This document shows positions 1-7,439 of a DNA stretch of 35,291 nt, one piece after another (the first letter of the stretch is position 1; every line of letters starts with the position of its first letter). The stretch comes from a virus. The notes below the pieces were generated by a model that ran no database searches, was not told the DNA's origin, and saw only the letters and a program-made list of their open reading frames with translations. The stretch is taken from IMG/VR virus record IMGVR_UViG_3300027733_000125, positions 1 to 35,291 of that record; one strand, written 5' to 3'. Made by a program: the position numbers and the translations under genes.

Positions 1-54
1 AATTATAAGCGGTATTGATATTGATGCTATTATAATTAATATGTCTGTATACAT
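1..54 (-). CDS. Start of an unidentified gene, hydrophobic N-terminus (partial)
   Basis: Only the first 18 codons are inside the window; the gene runs off the left edge. The start is well supported: an ATG at 54-52 is preceded at 7 nt by a strong TAAGGAG Shine-Dalgarno (68-62), itself downstream of a good sigma70-type promoter. The visible residues (MYTDILIII then ASISIPLII) are almost entirely hydrophobic, which suggests an N-terminal membrane segment or signal anchor. It lies beyond the terminator of the fibre cluster and has its own promoter, so it belongs to a different transcription unit. A small membrane protein such as a holin is possible, but nothing visible identifies it. Confidence 0.7.
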   Translation of the reverse strand, partial: MYTDILIIIASISIPLII

Positions 55-78
55 AAATGAACTCCTTATGTTTTGTAT

Positions 79-107
79 ATTATAGCAAATAGTTGCAAGA
101 AATGCAA
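79..107 (-). promoter_or_regulatory. Sigma70-type promoter with extended -10
   Basis: On the minus strand, TTGCAT (107-102) and TATAAT (84-79) are separated by exactly 17 bp, and the -10 is preceded by TGC, an extended -10. The predicted start lies around 71-73, just before the Shine-Dalgarno of the gene beginning at 54. It differs in type from the NATAAATA late motifs of the fibre cluster, so it marks a change of transcriptional module and probably earlier, host-polymerase expression. Confidence 0.75.
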
Positions 108-111
108 GAGA

Positions 112-138
112 TAAAAAAGCCGCTTAATAAGCGGCTTT
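112..138 (-). terminator. Rho-independent terminator of the fibre cluster
   Basis: A perfect inverted repeat, AAAGCCGCTT / AAGCGGCTTT (10-bp stem, 3-nt loop, 116-138), is followed on the minus strand by six T residues (118-113, partly overlapping the stem end). It begins 5 nt after the stop of the 910-aa fibre gene. It closes the minus-strand late operon. Read on the plus strand the T run is poor, so it probably works mainly in one direction. Confidence 0.92.
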
Positions 139-143
139 GTTTA

Positions 144-2876
144 TTACCAGGTACCTGTACCGTGTGCAGTTCGTTTCCAAATATCGGTAGTATTGTCCAC
201 ATAGTTAGCAGTGCAATAATACATGTAATCAGCATCAAATGCAACCATTCCTACTTTGTCTCCAGTTACACCGTAGCTATGTGCTGGTACTGCAACTTTT
301 TGATATGCAGTTGTTTGTATAGTAGTGTCAGGGAATGTTAATTGACCGCTTGAATTAAATTGCCATTGACTTGTTATACCACTGTTAACAATTACTTTGC
401 CGTAGGTGTTATCTTGGGCATTGCGTCCACCTTCTATATAAACATTTCCAGCAGTTTTACCTGTTGATGCACTACCACTTGGTAAATTTGAACCACGAAT
501 AACCAATGGTGCTGCAGCATTATTGGGTGTGAGATAATCATTAGTAAACGGTTGAACTACTATACCATCGTCGTAGTAAATATATAATTCTGGACCAGTA
601 CCGCCTGTGTTGTGTGATGGGTGCAATCCAATACCGTGACTAGCATGTATATAGTTTGGAGAAGTATCAATGAATGTAGAACCTGGTAATTTTAATTTAC
701 CATCTGTGCCAAATTTCCAATCATTGCCGTTGACACCAATTGCTGTTCCACTTGGTATATAATTTGCAGTATATAACGTTGCAGGGAATGATTTTCCACT
801 TACATTGTCAGTAGTTATCAGCCCACTATACGTATGATTTGGATATTGATTAACACTACTTCCGGTTACTTGTGAGCTAGACCCGTCCGCCCATCTGATA
901 TATGTTGTTGTTTTTGGCGTACGAGTAATCCAACCGTTGTAACCTTGTATAAGAGTACCCGATGTTACAACTGATCCAGTATATGGCACACCGGATTGGG
1001 CAAGTGTAAATCCAGCACCCGGATTGTCATTGTCTCTAAAATTTAAATCGCCCAACAACTGACCACCGACTATTATTTTTGTGTGCAGGTCAAAAGTTCC
1101 AGTGCTTGTGCCTGGTACAAAATCACCGTTTGTAGCAATAGTACCTGTTGTAGTAGTAGCATTTGGAACCGGAGGATCAAATAGATTATTATGTACAGTA
1201 TTGCCTATATTAACAACAGTTTCAGTTCCACCGGACAACGCGCCGCCTGTAGTGTTATTATAAATGTCAGAGGCATATGGACCATAACTGTAACCAACTT
1301 GTGATACTGGAGATATTGTAGACGCATTAGGCAATGTTAAGTTACTATTAGTACCAAATGTCCACTGATGTGTATTTAAATTAGTACCAACAACTACATT
1401 ACCTGCATTTTTCTCAATCTTAACATATTGGTCGTCATCACCTAAATACATGTCAACAGTAGTTGGATTACCAGCTACTAAATGTACGTGACTAAATTCA
1501 GAATTTGTTATACCGTTATTAGTTACAGTAACAAAGTGACCATCTGGTAAACCATTATATTCAAAATTGTGGTCTACGCCTGCTACTCCTACTGCACTAC
1601 CTAGTGTAAAAGTAAATGTTGTGATATTACTATTAGCAGGAATAGTCCATTGAATAGATTGTGGGTTTCCTGTGCCGCCGCCTGGGAATGTTATTTGACC
1701 AGTTAATGCACGACCTAATTGTTCTGCAGTGCAACCTGAGAATGTATAATTAACAGTTCCAAAATATTGTGAATCACTTGTAGTTACAAAAACAGCCTGA
1801 GAAGCACCGTATACAATATAACCGCTTGCGGTTACTGTCCACCCAACTGTAGTTGGACGAATAACTAAACTTTGCCCAGCAGCTGCAGTAGGTGGAGCAA
1901 ATGCTATAGTATTAGATGTTTCACTTACAATGCTACCTTGCGGTAATGTTAAGTTACCATCTGTTCCAAAAGACCATTGATGAGAATTAGCTTGTAATGT
2001 TAATGCACAGTTAGCATCTGCAGATAATTTTATGCTACCGTCAATATTAAGATCTAAATTCCCACTCCAACCTGTAAGATGATTTCCGTCTGTAGCAATA
2101 TTACCAGGTACTGTTAGTATACCATCGGACGCAAAATACCAACCTGCAGTTATTAAGTTATTTGGATCAGTTTCGTTAATTGCTTCTAAGCTAATACCTT
2201 CTCCGCTTGTAATATGAAATCCCATACCGACTCTAATAGAGGTATGTGCGCGATCAAATACAATTCCGCCATTTACTGGCAAGTTTAAATCGCCATTATT
2301 ATCAAATTTCCATTGATGTGCAGCAGTACTAAATTCGGTAGCAATAGTTGCACCAGTTGAATCAACCCACATCCAAGTTTCTTCGCTATGTGAATTGTCT
2401 GGTCCAATTGTTATACCTGTAAAGTTTAGTTCACCAGTACCGGCGACACCTTTTAATGTGCTACCGTTAATAATGCTGCCGTCTGCTAAATGTAATACGC
2501 CATTCGTATCTAATTCTAGTCTATAATGTTGATTTGGATTTGTTGCGTTTGTGTTATATAGTTTAGAAGTTGTAACTTGATCAATGCTATTTGTAGTAAA
2601 CCCTTCGCCTAATTTAACCCCGCCTAAAAATGACGGCGTGGCTACTTCGTTAAGTGCAGCTACCCCAGGAATGCCTTGTTCACCAACAACTCCCGGTATA
2701 CCTTGTGGTCCAATATCCCCAACAAAGAATGATAATGCAGACCAAGTTGATGTGCCGTTGCCAATTTTAATTTTGTCTAATGTAGTATCTAATCCAAGTT
2801 CGCCTTCGCTTAGAATAGGATTTACTGCCGTCCAGTTTGTAGTAGTATCCCTTCTTATTTGTATTTTATTTGCCAT
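144..2876 (-). CDS. Tail fibre protein, Mtd_N-like N-terminus, collagen-like linker, W-F-x-x-x-G-x-L-x-L-P repeats
   Basis: A 910-aa virion fibre or receptor-binding protein. Residues about 3-50 (IQIRRDTT..W, then GELG and KIGNGTSTW) match the N-terminal domain of major-tropism-determinant-type fibres (Mtd_N). A short Gly-X-Y stretch at 53-71 (GDIGPQGIPG) is collagen-like. The body has at least six spaced motifs such as HQWSFGTDGNLTLP and NDWKFGTDGKLKLP, typical of trimeric beta-structured phage fibres. The C-terminus (GMVAFDADYMYYCTANYV...IWKRT) is a common fibre tip ending. The start ATG overlaps the previous stop (TAATG) and has a strong GGAGGAG Shine-Dalgarno inside the upstream gene. It is the last gene of the late cluster, directly before the terminator. 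Receptor binding is inferred from architecture. Confidence 0.85.
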   Translation of the reverse strand: MANKIQIRRDTTTNWTAVNPILSEGELGLDTTLDKIKIGNGTSTWSALSFFVGDIGPQGIPGVVGEQGIPGVAALNEVATPSFLGGVKLGEGFTTNSIDQVTTSKLYNTNATNPNQHYRLELDTNGVLHLADGSIINGSTLKGVAGTGELNFTGITIGPDNSHSEETWMWVDSTGATIATEFSTAAHQWKFDNNGDLNLPVNGGIVFDRAHTSIRVGMGFHITSGEGISLEAINETDPNNLITAGWYFASDGILTVPGNIATDGNHLTGWSGNLDLNIDGSIKLSADANCALTLQANSHQWSFGTDGNLTLPQGSIVSETSNTIAFAPPTAAAGQSLVIRPTTVGWTVTASGYIVYGASQAVFVTTSDSQYFGTVNYTFSGCTAEQLGRALTGQITFPGGGTGNPQSIQWTIPANSNITTFTFTLGSAVGVAGVDHNFEYNGLPDGHFVTVTNNGITNSEFSHVHLVAGNPTTVDMYLGDDDQYVKIEKNAGNVVVGTNLNTHQWTFGTNSNLTLPNASTISPVSQVGYSYGPYASDIYNNTTGGALSGGTETVVNIGNTVHNNLFDPPVPNATTTTGTIATNGDFVPGTSTGTFDLHTKIIVGGQLLGDLNFRDNDNPGAGFTLAQSGVPYTGSVVTSGTLIQGYNGWITRTPKTTTYIRWADGSSSQVTGSSVNQYPNHTYSGLITTDNVSGKSFPATLYTANYIPSGTAIGVNGNDWKFGTDGKLKLPGSTFIDTSPNYIHASHGIGLHPSHNTGGTGPELYIYYDDGIVVQPFTNDYLTPNNAAAPLVIRGSNLPSGSASTGKTAGNVYIEGGRNAQDNTYGKVIVNSGITSQWQFNSSGQLTFPDTTIQTTAYQKVAVPAHSYGVTGDKVGMVAFDADYMYYCTANYVDNTTDIWKRTAHGTGTW

Positions 2877-3235
2877 TATGCGGCTCCTCCGTTGATTAGC
2901 ATATCTGTAAATGTATCTGTAGTAGCGTTACCGCCGTCAAAAATTAGATCCTCAAATATTGTAGAAGCAAAACCGTTATCTACAGTTGCAGATGTATTAT
3001 ATAAATCTAGTGCATTATTTGGGTCGTCATAAGTAGCAGTTAAACCAAACAGAGTACCGTTGGCTATCATTTCTGCTATTGTGTCTTGTATAAGTTCTTT
3101 TAGATTGGCAGATGATCCGCCAGTGAATGTGTACAATTCCTCAAAGTTAGCATTAACTTTATTAAACGCGGCGAATAAACTATCACCACTTCTGTCGTTC
3201 GGAACTGTACCTGTTTTAATAATTAATCGTGACAT
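2876..3235 (-). CDS. Short phage baseplate/fibre connector-like protein
   Basis: A 119-aa protein. Its N-terminus (IIKTGTVPNDRSGDSLFAAF then NKVNANFEELY) is the sequence found at the start of many T4-like aquatic phage structural proteins, where it is thought to attach fibres to the baseplate; the rest is acidic and unrecognised. It is the first gene of the last late unit and its stop overlaps the start of the 910-aa fibre, so the two are probably made together and may form one fibre. Translation start: GAGGA lies 6 nt before the ATG, within the 3' arm of an 11-bp hairpin (3239-3276) whose loop carries a late-promoter octamer. This suggests the gene is silent in read-through RNA and translated only from late RNA. 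Function is inferred from family resemblance. Confidence 0.7.
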   Translation of the reverse strand: MSRLIIKTGTVPNDRSGDSLFAAFNKVNANFEELYTFTGGSSANLKELIQDTIAEMIANGTLFGLTATYDDPNNALDLYNTSATVDNGFASTIFEDLIFDGGNATTDTFTDMLINGGAA

Positions 3236-3238
3236 AAA

Positions 3239-3276
3239 TGATCCTCATTCTAATATTTATCGTAAAATGAGGATCA
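3239..3276 (-). promoter_or_regulatory. Perfect 11-bp inverted repeat: RBS-sequestering hairpin with late promoter in the loop
   Basis: The arms TGATCCTCATT and AATGAGGATCA (3276-3266 and 3249-3239 on the minus strand) are fully complementary, with a 16-nt loop. The 5' arm covers the stop codon of the upstream glycosyltransferase gene; the 3' arm contains the GAGGA ribosome binding site of the next gene. The loop contains GATAAATA. No run of T follows, so it is not a typical terminator. The arrangement matches what is known for T4 gene e, where early RNA hides the site and late RNA, starting inside the hairpin, does not. Confidence 0.75.
3254..3261 (-). promoter_or_regulatory. T4-type late promoter octamer GATAAATA
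   Basis: Minus-strand GATAAATA in the gap between the glycosyltransferase operon and the 119-aa gene. Counting the usual 5 nt after the octamer puts the start at about 3248, giving a leader of roughly 13 nt that keeps the Shine-Dalgarno but loses the 5' arm of the hairpin. Confidence 0.65.
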
Positions 3277-3948
3277 ACACGTATTGGTAGTTGTATAAAG
3301 ATGTAATACCGGGTAAGATGTGTCTAAATAACATTCAAACCCATGCACTGCTGCTCTAACAAAAAATGCTCTGTCTTCCCAAGTAGTACATGATAAATTG
3401 TAAATTGGATTATAGTTTACACCAGCTAATAATACGTTTCTTTTAATTAAATAACACCCGCCGATCATACCAACTTTGTACAATCCGGGTGTTCTAAATA
3501 GTCCTATAGGAAAATTACCAAACTCATAAAAATCAGACATCCATGCATTTGGCATCTCTTCTTCACTAGATTTCCATTTAGTCCAAATTACTTCGCCAAC
3601 AATGTCTTTATCTAATGATAGTAGATGCTGTAGCATATCAGGGTGGGCAATCTGATCACTATCAAATGTTAAAAAATAATCGTAGTTATTAACTTTTGCG
3701 TAATTTAATAACATATTACGCATAATTCCAACTTCTTTTAAATTCTTAGGATTCCATATATGCGGTTTATATAGTGTGCTAGTGTTAAACTCTATATACT
3801 CGTTATCATTTAACAATGGTTTTAAATGCGGAGAATTATGTAGTATAAAGAATAAATCAAAATCACCTTCCATTTCTCGTAATGCTGTAATATACTGTTC
3901 AAAAATTTCAGTAGTTTGATTCACTGGTGCGCCGACTAATATTTTCAT
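3274..3948 (-). CDS. GT-A fold glycosyltransferase (GT2-like)
   Basis: A 224-aa protein, likely a nucleotide-sugar-dependent glycosyltransferase. The N-terminus (MKILVGAPV) is the first beta strand of a GT-A fold. FLTFDSDQIAHPDML carries the metal-binding DxD (Asp96-Ser97-Asp98) and typical following residues. Later come MIGGCYLIKR (Gly163-Gly164), TWEDRAFF with Glu191-Asp192 as acceptor-base candidates, and a late His216, in the order expected for GT2-like enzymes. The length fits a single catalytic domain; no membrane segment is seen. Its ATG overlaps the stop of the preceding glycosyltransferase by 4 nt, so translation is coupled. Location among fibre genes suggests it modifies a fibre protein or a host surface sugar; the substrate cannot be read from sequence. 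Confidence 0.8.
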   Translation of the reverse strand: MKILVGAPVNQTTEIFEQYITALREMEGDFDLFFILHNSPHLKPLLNDNEYIEFNTSTLYKPHIWNPKNLKEVGIMRNMLLNYAKVNNYDYFLTFDSDQIAHPDMLQHLLSLDKDIVGEVIWTKWKSSEEEMPNAWMSDFYEFGNFPIGLFRTPGLYKVGMIGGCYLIKRNVLLAGVNYNPIYNLSCTTWEDRAFFVRAAVHGFECYLDTSYPVLHLYTTTNTC

Positions 3949-4517
3949 AAATTAACCAACGAATACAAATCAAACCCACCCTTGTAGTGGTGTAATGCAG
4001 AATTCCAAATTACATACGCTGGGATATTATATGTTTGCGTCAATGTAAATGCAAATAAGATATCTTCAGATGTAATATTATTGTTAGATTCACGCCATAT
4101 ATTCTTAGGTAACTTTTCAACTAATCTTCTATGTAGCAATATACCAGAACCACCAAATATATTAGTTTGTTTTAACTCATACTTTCCACTTGGTGTATAC
4201 TCTGTTAACTCTAATAGTTCAGTTGTATCTAGCGACATGTTCCATTTTAGTTTATTAGTAATACCAGGAACAAATAAACAATCAACAGTTTGTTGTTCTA
4301 CAAATTTAAATAGATTAGGAGTTGCTGGATGCATATCAGAATCAAGATAGAATAACCACTCGGCAGTTGATTCATTTAAGAATCTTTCCATAAGTTGATT
4401 ACGACCTTTACACACAGAATAACTTTTTTGCAAAAATGGTTTATGATTATTATCAGTTAGCCATTCTACTAAATTTGCATCTATTTCGCCAGTATGTGGA
4501 ATACAAATTTGAATCAT
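3945..4517 (-). CDS. GT-A fold glycosyltransferase (GT2-like)
   Basis: A 190-aa protein with the hallmarks of a small GT2-type enzyme. The first strand is IQICIPHTG. GRNQLMERFL is the usual helix before the metal site, and EWLFYLDSDMHPATP carries the DxD (Asp59-Ser60-Asp61). NIFGGSGILLHRRL has the glycine loop at 122-125, TSEDILF has Glu151-Asp152, and His176-His177 lie near the C-terminus. It shares this motif order, but little sequence, with the next gene downstream. Both junctions in the trio are 4-nt ATGA overlaps, so the three genes form one translational unit. As with its neighbour, the donor and acceptor are unknown. An alternative, that it has lost activity, is not suggested by the motifs. 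Confidence 0.8.
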   Translation of the reverse strand: MIQICIPHTGEIDANLVEWLTDNNHKPFLQKSYSVCKGRNQLMERFLNESTAEWLFYLDSDMHPATPNLFKFVEQQTVDCLFVPGITNKLKWNMSLDTTELLELTEYTPSGKYELKQTNIFGGSGILLHRRLVEKLPKNIWRESNNNITSEDILFAFTLTQTYNIPAYVIWNSALHHYKGGFDLYSLVNL

Positions 4518-5071
4518 ATTAAATCCAGCAAATTTATAATAGTGTTGGTATCTTTGGTTAGTATTTCACCATTACCTATTATACACGATTGTAGAATATT
4601 CCAATTACGTTCATCTAATGGAGTATCTACAAAAGTTGTATAACCAAATAAACTAGCATCAACGGAGCAATTTGATATTTGTTTAATAGATGGTTTACTA
4701 CATCTATTATACCAGTCTAATTTTTCTAGGTATATACCATTAGTAAAGGTCTCAAATAACGGACATTGTTGTTCTTGATATTTTGAATTGGTAAAACATG
4801 GAACTAAAACTTGTGATGTATCAATTTGTAAAGTGCGTAAAAATTGTACTTCCCAAAATTTAGGTAAATAACAATCATTTGTAATTACTAATACAACACG
4901 GTTTTCTATAGCTAATTCAGGCTTATCAGTAACGGTAATTTTTACACTAGGTTCAGTGTTTGTATTATTAAATGGTGTTATGATATGATATGAATTTGTA
5001 TTAGCTTTTAATGTTTGTTCTAAAACATGATTTACCATATTAGCACTAGATAAAACTATAATATCAAACAT
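4514..5071 (-). CDS. Unidentified protein, possibly a divergent glycosyltransferase
   Basis: A 185-aa protein, not recognised with confidence. It starts with a beta strand (MFDIIVLSSAN), and VLVITNDCYLPKFW (Asn65-Asp66) resembles the Asn-Asp or Asp-Asp metal site of some GT-A enzymes, with a late SLFGYTTFVDTPLDERNW segment that could be the acceptor region. No clean DxD is present, so it may be a diverged or inactive member. It has several cysteines, unusual for this window. It is the first gene of a three-gene overlapping set with two clear glycosyltransferases, which is the main reason to suspect a related role. An AGGAT Shine-Dalgarno, part of which is in the last codons of the Hint-domain gene, precedes the ATG. 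Confidence 0.5.
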   Translation of the reverse strand: MFDIIVLSSANMVNHVLEQTLKANTNSYHIITPFNNTNTEPSVKITVTDKPELAIENRVVLVITNDCYLPKFWEVQFLRTLQIDTSQVLVPCFTNSKYQEQQCPLFETFTNGIYLEKLDWYNRCSKPSIKQISNCSVDASLFGYTTFVDTPLDERNWNILQSCIIGNGEILTKDTNTIINLLDLI

Positions 5072-5073
5072 GA

Positions 5074-5964
5074 TTATCCTGTATTATGCATCAATAATCT
5101 TTCTGCAAAATATACCTTTGCATTAGCCACTGATATATTACCAACTTGAACGCCGTCATCGCAATGAATAGGGTCCACCGAGGTTACACCAGTATATGAT
5201 AGATCTGCTGATAAAAGCTCATCATCAACTAATACATCTTTTGATTCTACCCACATAGTAACACCGTTTCTACGTATCCAGACTTCATGTTCTGGGGTTG
5301 GTTCTACTATAGAATTATTTGCGCAGGTAATACGTATTAAGTTATACGAAGTATTTGTATCTAGTACGAACGTTACTTTTTCGTTAGACATTTCATGAGT
5401 ATGTGGGTCAATTGCTTTTACGGTATCACCGACTTTAATACCTCCTATAGCATTTTGAGTATTATCAGCCATCGTAATTAGTGTATGTGTTGGTAAACAC
5501 GTCCAAGTTATATTTAATATACCAGAAACTCCGGATGCTACATGAGTCGCTTTCACATACCCAACATTGTTGCCAGGGCCAGGACTTGAAATGTAACTTG
5601 CAGCAGTTAATGTGTATGGTCTTGTGCGCAAAGTACCAACTGTTGGAAAGTTAGAATATATTGCCCAGGTTAATAATGTGCAGTCTGTGCTAGTAGTACT
5701 GTTTGAGTAGTTTATCAGTACAGTCCAAGTATTTGCATAATCTACCCATGATGCTGCAGTAGGACCGGAAATCACAATTGATGTAATTGACGGAGGTCCA
5801 TTACTCTTCCCGTACCCATCACTCATTGCAATAGTACCACTAGGTTTTACAAACAAAGTACGGACAGTTGTTTGATCCATTTGAATAGAAGTAGTACCAG
5901 TTAACGCAAGTTCTACATTAACTTGATTTAAGGATATTGCTGATCCTGCTGTGGGTAATGCCAT
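5074..5964 (-). CDS. Tail protein with C-terminal Hint (intein-like, BIL-type) domain
   Basis: A 296-aa two-part protein. Residues 1-55 (MALPTAGSAISLNQVNVEL ... AMSDGYGKSN) are the short N-terminal domain of many phage tail proteins; residues 57-155 look like an Ig-like beta domain. The last 140 residues form a Hint domain. Cys156 begins CLPTHTLITMAD; IGGIKVGDTVKA is the usual following strand; TPEHEVWI (223-230) is the block-B-like TxxH motif with His226; and ISVANAKVYFAERLLMHNTG ends it, with His293-Asn294 at the splice or cleavage junction followed by only Thr-Gly. This predicts self-cleavage at Cys156 or Asn294, as in bacterial intein-like domains, rather than splicing of two large parts. 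Cleavage might activate or crosslink the tail domain. The domain call is strong; the processing is inferred. Confidence 0.82.
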   Translation of the reverse strand: MALPTAGSAISLNQVNVELALTGTTSIQMDQTTVRTLFVKPSGTIAMSDGYGKSNGPPSITSIVISGPTAASWVDYANTWTVLINYSNSTTSTDCTLLTWAIYSNFPTVGTLRTRPYTLTAASYISSPGPGNNVGYVKATHVASGVSGILNITWTCLPTHTLITMADNTQNAIGGIKVGDTVKAIDPHTHEMSNEKVTFVLDTNTSYNLIRITCANNSIVEPTPEHEVWIRRNGVTMWVESKDVLVDDELLSADLSYTGVTSVDPIHCDDGVQVGNISVANAKVYFAERLLMHNTG

Positions 5965-5965
5965 A

Positions 5966-6952
5966 TTATATCTCTATTTGTTTTAGTTGACTAATAGTGG
6001 TGCAGCTATCTATTTCTACAATTTTTGGGATTTCATCATCCCATAACGAATCAATATAATCATCTACAGCTATTAACATGATCATCAATTGATCTTTTGT
6101 TACAGAAACTTTAACTTTATTATTATACCAACCACAACTTTCACCGTCTGCTAATCGTAGAAGTTTAGTCATAATAAACAATCGCCCCCAATTAGTCGCT
6201 GAAATAGTAAATGTAACTCCGTCTATATCAACCTCAATTGGCGTCATCTCCAATGCATCTAATTTATTTCTATGATTTTGTTTAAGTGTTGTCTTAATAT
6301 GTTCAATTGAACGTTCAGTAGGAGTGTATGTACCAATTGCTTTACCTGAGGTTAAATCCCAAGATATATCAGTTCCATTAAACAATATATTATCAAATCC
6401 GGTATCGTTAATAATTTCTCCAACTTGATATATTTTTAGTGTATCGGATATTACTAATGGATTATTTATAGGCACCACACCGTGTTTGTATGCTAACATA
6501 TCTGAACTTAACATATCATTAGAACCGTGTTGATTTAATACTTTATTAAATTCGCTGCTGCTCCAATTCAATGGACCTAAAATTATATCATTATTTAATG
6601 TAAGCACAAACTGTTCAGTTCCTGCGTATCCTATAGTTTGATCCCATGGTATTTCTTTTTCAACAATGACTGGAGTTTTTACTAATAACAATTTTTCATC
6701 TAATTCTAGTTTAACTTTGTTAATATCTTCAACTTGTTCAATCCAGCTAAACACAGTTTCAGCAGTTAAACTATTATAATCAATAAAGTTATGCGGATCT
6801 ACTGAATTAAAATAAGTTTCTTTATAAACATCAGCAACATAGGTTGTTTCTTTAACTTGATATCGCCATGTAACTCGTTTAACTACACTAGATAAGTTAT
6901 CAACTGATGGAGTTGTATATAACGATAATATTTCCCAAGAATAATCTTTCAT
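5966..6952 (-). CDS. Tail-associated protein, DUF7936-like N-terminus and DUF4376-like C-terminus
   Basis: A 328-aa protein. The N-terminal 100 residues (YSWEILSLYT, VTWRYQV, then DYNSLTAETVFSWIEQ and LLLVKTPVIVEKEIPW) match a small domain common in aquatic phage tail regions, usually a stand-alone protein. The C-terminal 130 residues (RNKLDALEMTPIEVDIDG, TISATNWGRLF, VSVTKDQLMIMLIAVDDYI) resemble the DUF4376 domain found near fibre genes and thought to assist tail assembly. The middle (about 105-200) is unrecognised. The fusion of the two parts is worth noting. Its ATG overlaps the preceding stop (TAATG), with AAAGGT as Shine-Dalgarno. A fibre-assembly role is inferred. Confidence 0.6.
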   Translation of the reverse strand: MKDYSWEILSLYTTPSVDNLSSVVKRVTWRYQVKETTYVADVYKETYFNSVDPHNFIDYNSLTAETVFSWIEQVEDINKVKLELDEKLLLVKTPVIVEKEIPWDQTIGYAGTEQFVLTLNNDIILGPLNWSSSEFNKVLNQHGSNDMLSSDMLAYKHGVVPINNPLVISDTLKIYQVGEIINDTGFDNILFNGTDISWDLTSGKAIGTYTPTERSIEHIKTTLKQNHRNKLDALEMTPIEVDIDGVTFTISATNWGRLFIMTKLLRLADGESCGWYNNKVKVSVTKDQLMIMLIAVDDYIDSLWDDEIPKIVEIDSCTTISQLKQIEI

Positions 6953-7437
6953 TAGTTGATACCTTTTAATTTGTTAACTTCAATCGTCAGTTCTTTAATT
7001 GCTTCAATTAACAACGGTACTAGTTTTTCGTATTGTACAGTTTTATAATTTTCACCACTAATTGAATATTCAGTGCCATCGTCATGTTTGCCAATATCAA
7101 ACGGAGCAGGCACAACAATCTGAGGCAATACTGCTTCAATTTCTTGTGCAATTACACCAACTTGATCATCTCGATTAATATAACCAAAGCTAGCAGCAAC
7201 GTCATTTGCATTAAATGTTACTCCGCTTATTTTTAAAACTTTATCTAATGCATTTGGTATTACTTTAATATTTGTTTTTAATCGGTTATCTGAATAATAT
7301 GCTGTAATATTGTTGGTGGCTCTAATCTCACCACCTGTCCCGGACGCGCCTGTTCCTACACCAATTGATGTTATTTGGATTCCAACTCCGGAAGCAGATG
7401 CGATTGTATCAGTAGCATGATTTAATAAAATTGCCAT
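6952..7437 (-). CDS. Stand-alone S74 intramolecular chaperone / self-cleaving peptidase
   Basis: A 161-aa protein made almost entirely of the peptidase S74 (endosialidase chaperone) domain. SDNRLKTNIKVI holds the Ser49-Lys54 catalytic dyad in the spacing seen in endosialidase; VGVIAQEIEAVLPQIV and YKTVQYEKLVPLLIEAIKEL are the other signatures, ending in a coiled-coil-like helix. In the family, the domain sits at the end of a long fibre, trimerises it and cuts itself off before the serine. Here only 48 residues (including EIRATNNITAYY) precede the cut site, so it either matures a very short trimeric tip or acts on a neighbouring fibre. It lies two genes downstream of the 748-aa fibre. A GGAG Shine-Dalgarno lies in the end of the previous gene. 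Confidence 0.9.
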   Translation of the reverse strand: MAILLNHATDTIASASGVGIQITSIGVGTGASGTGGEIRATNNITAYYSDNRLKTNIKVIPNALDKVLKISGVTFNANDVAASFGYINRDDQVGVIAQEIEAVLPQIVVPAPFDIGKHDDGTEYSISGENYKTVQYEKLVPLLIEAIKELTIEVNKLKGIN

Positions 7438-7439
7438 TT

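Noticed and set aside
3239-3276. Intrinsic terminator for the glycosyltransferase operon
   Set aside because: The stem is perfect, but only three T residues follow on the transcribed strand; the promoter in the loop and the ribosome site in the arm favour a regulatory role.
5074-5964. A full splicing intein interrupting a tail gene
   Set aside because: There is no homing endonuclease, and only two residues follow the terminal His-Asn-Thr junction, so no second extein is present.
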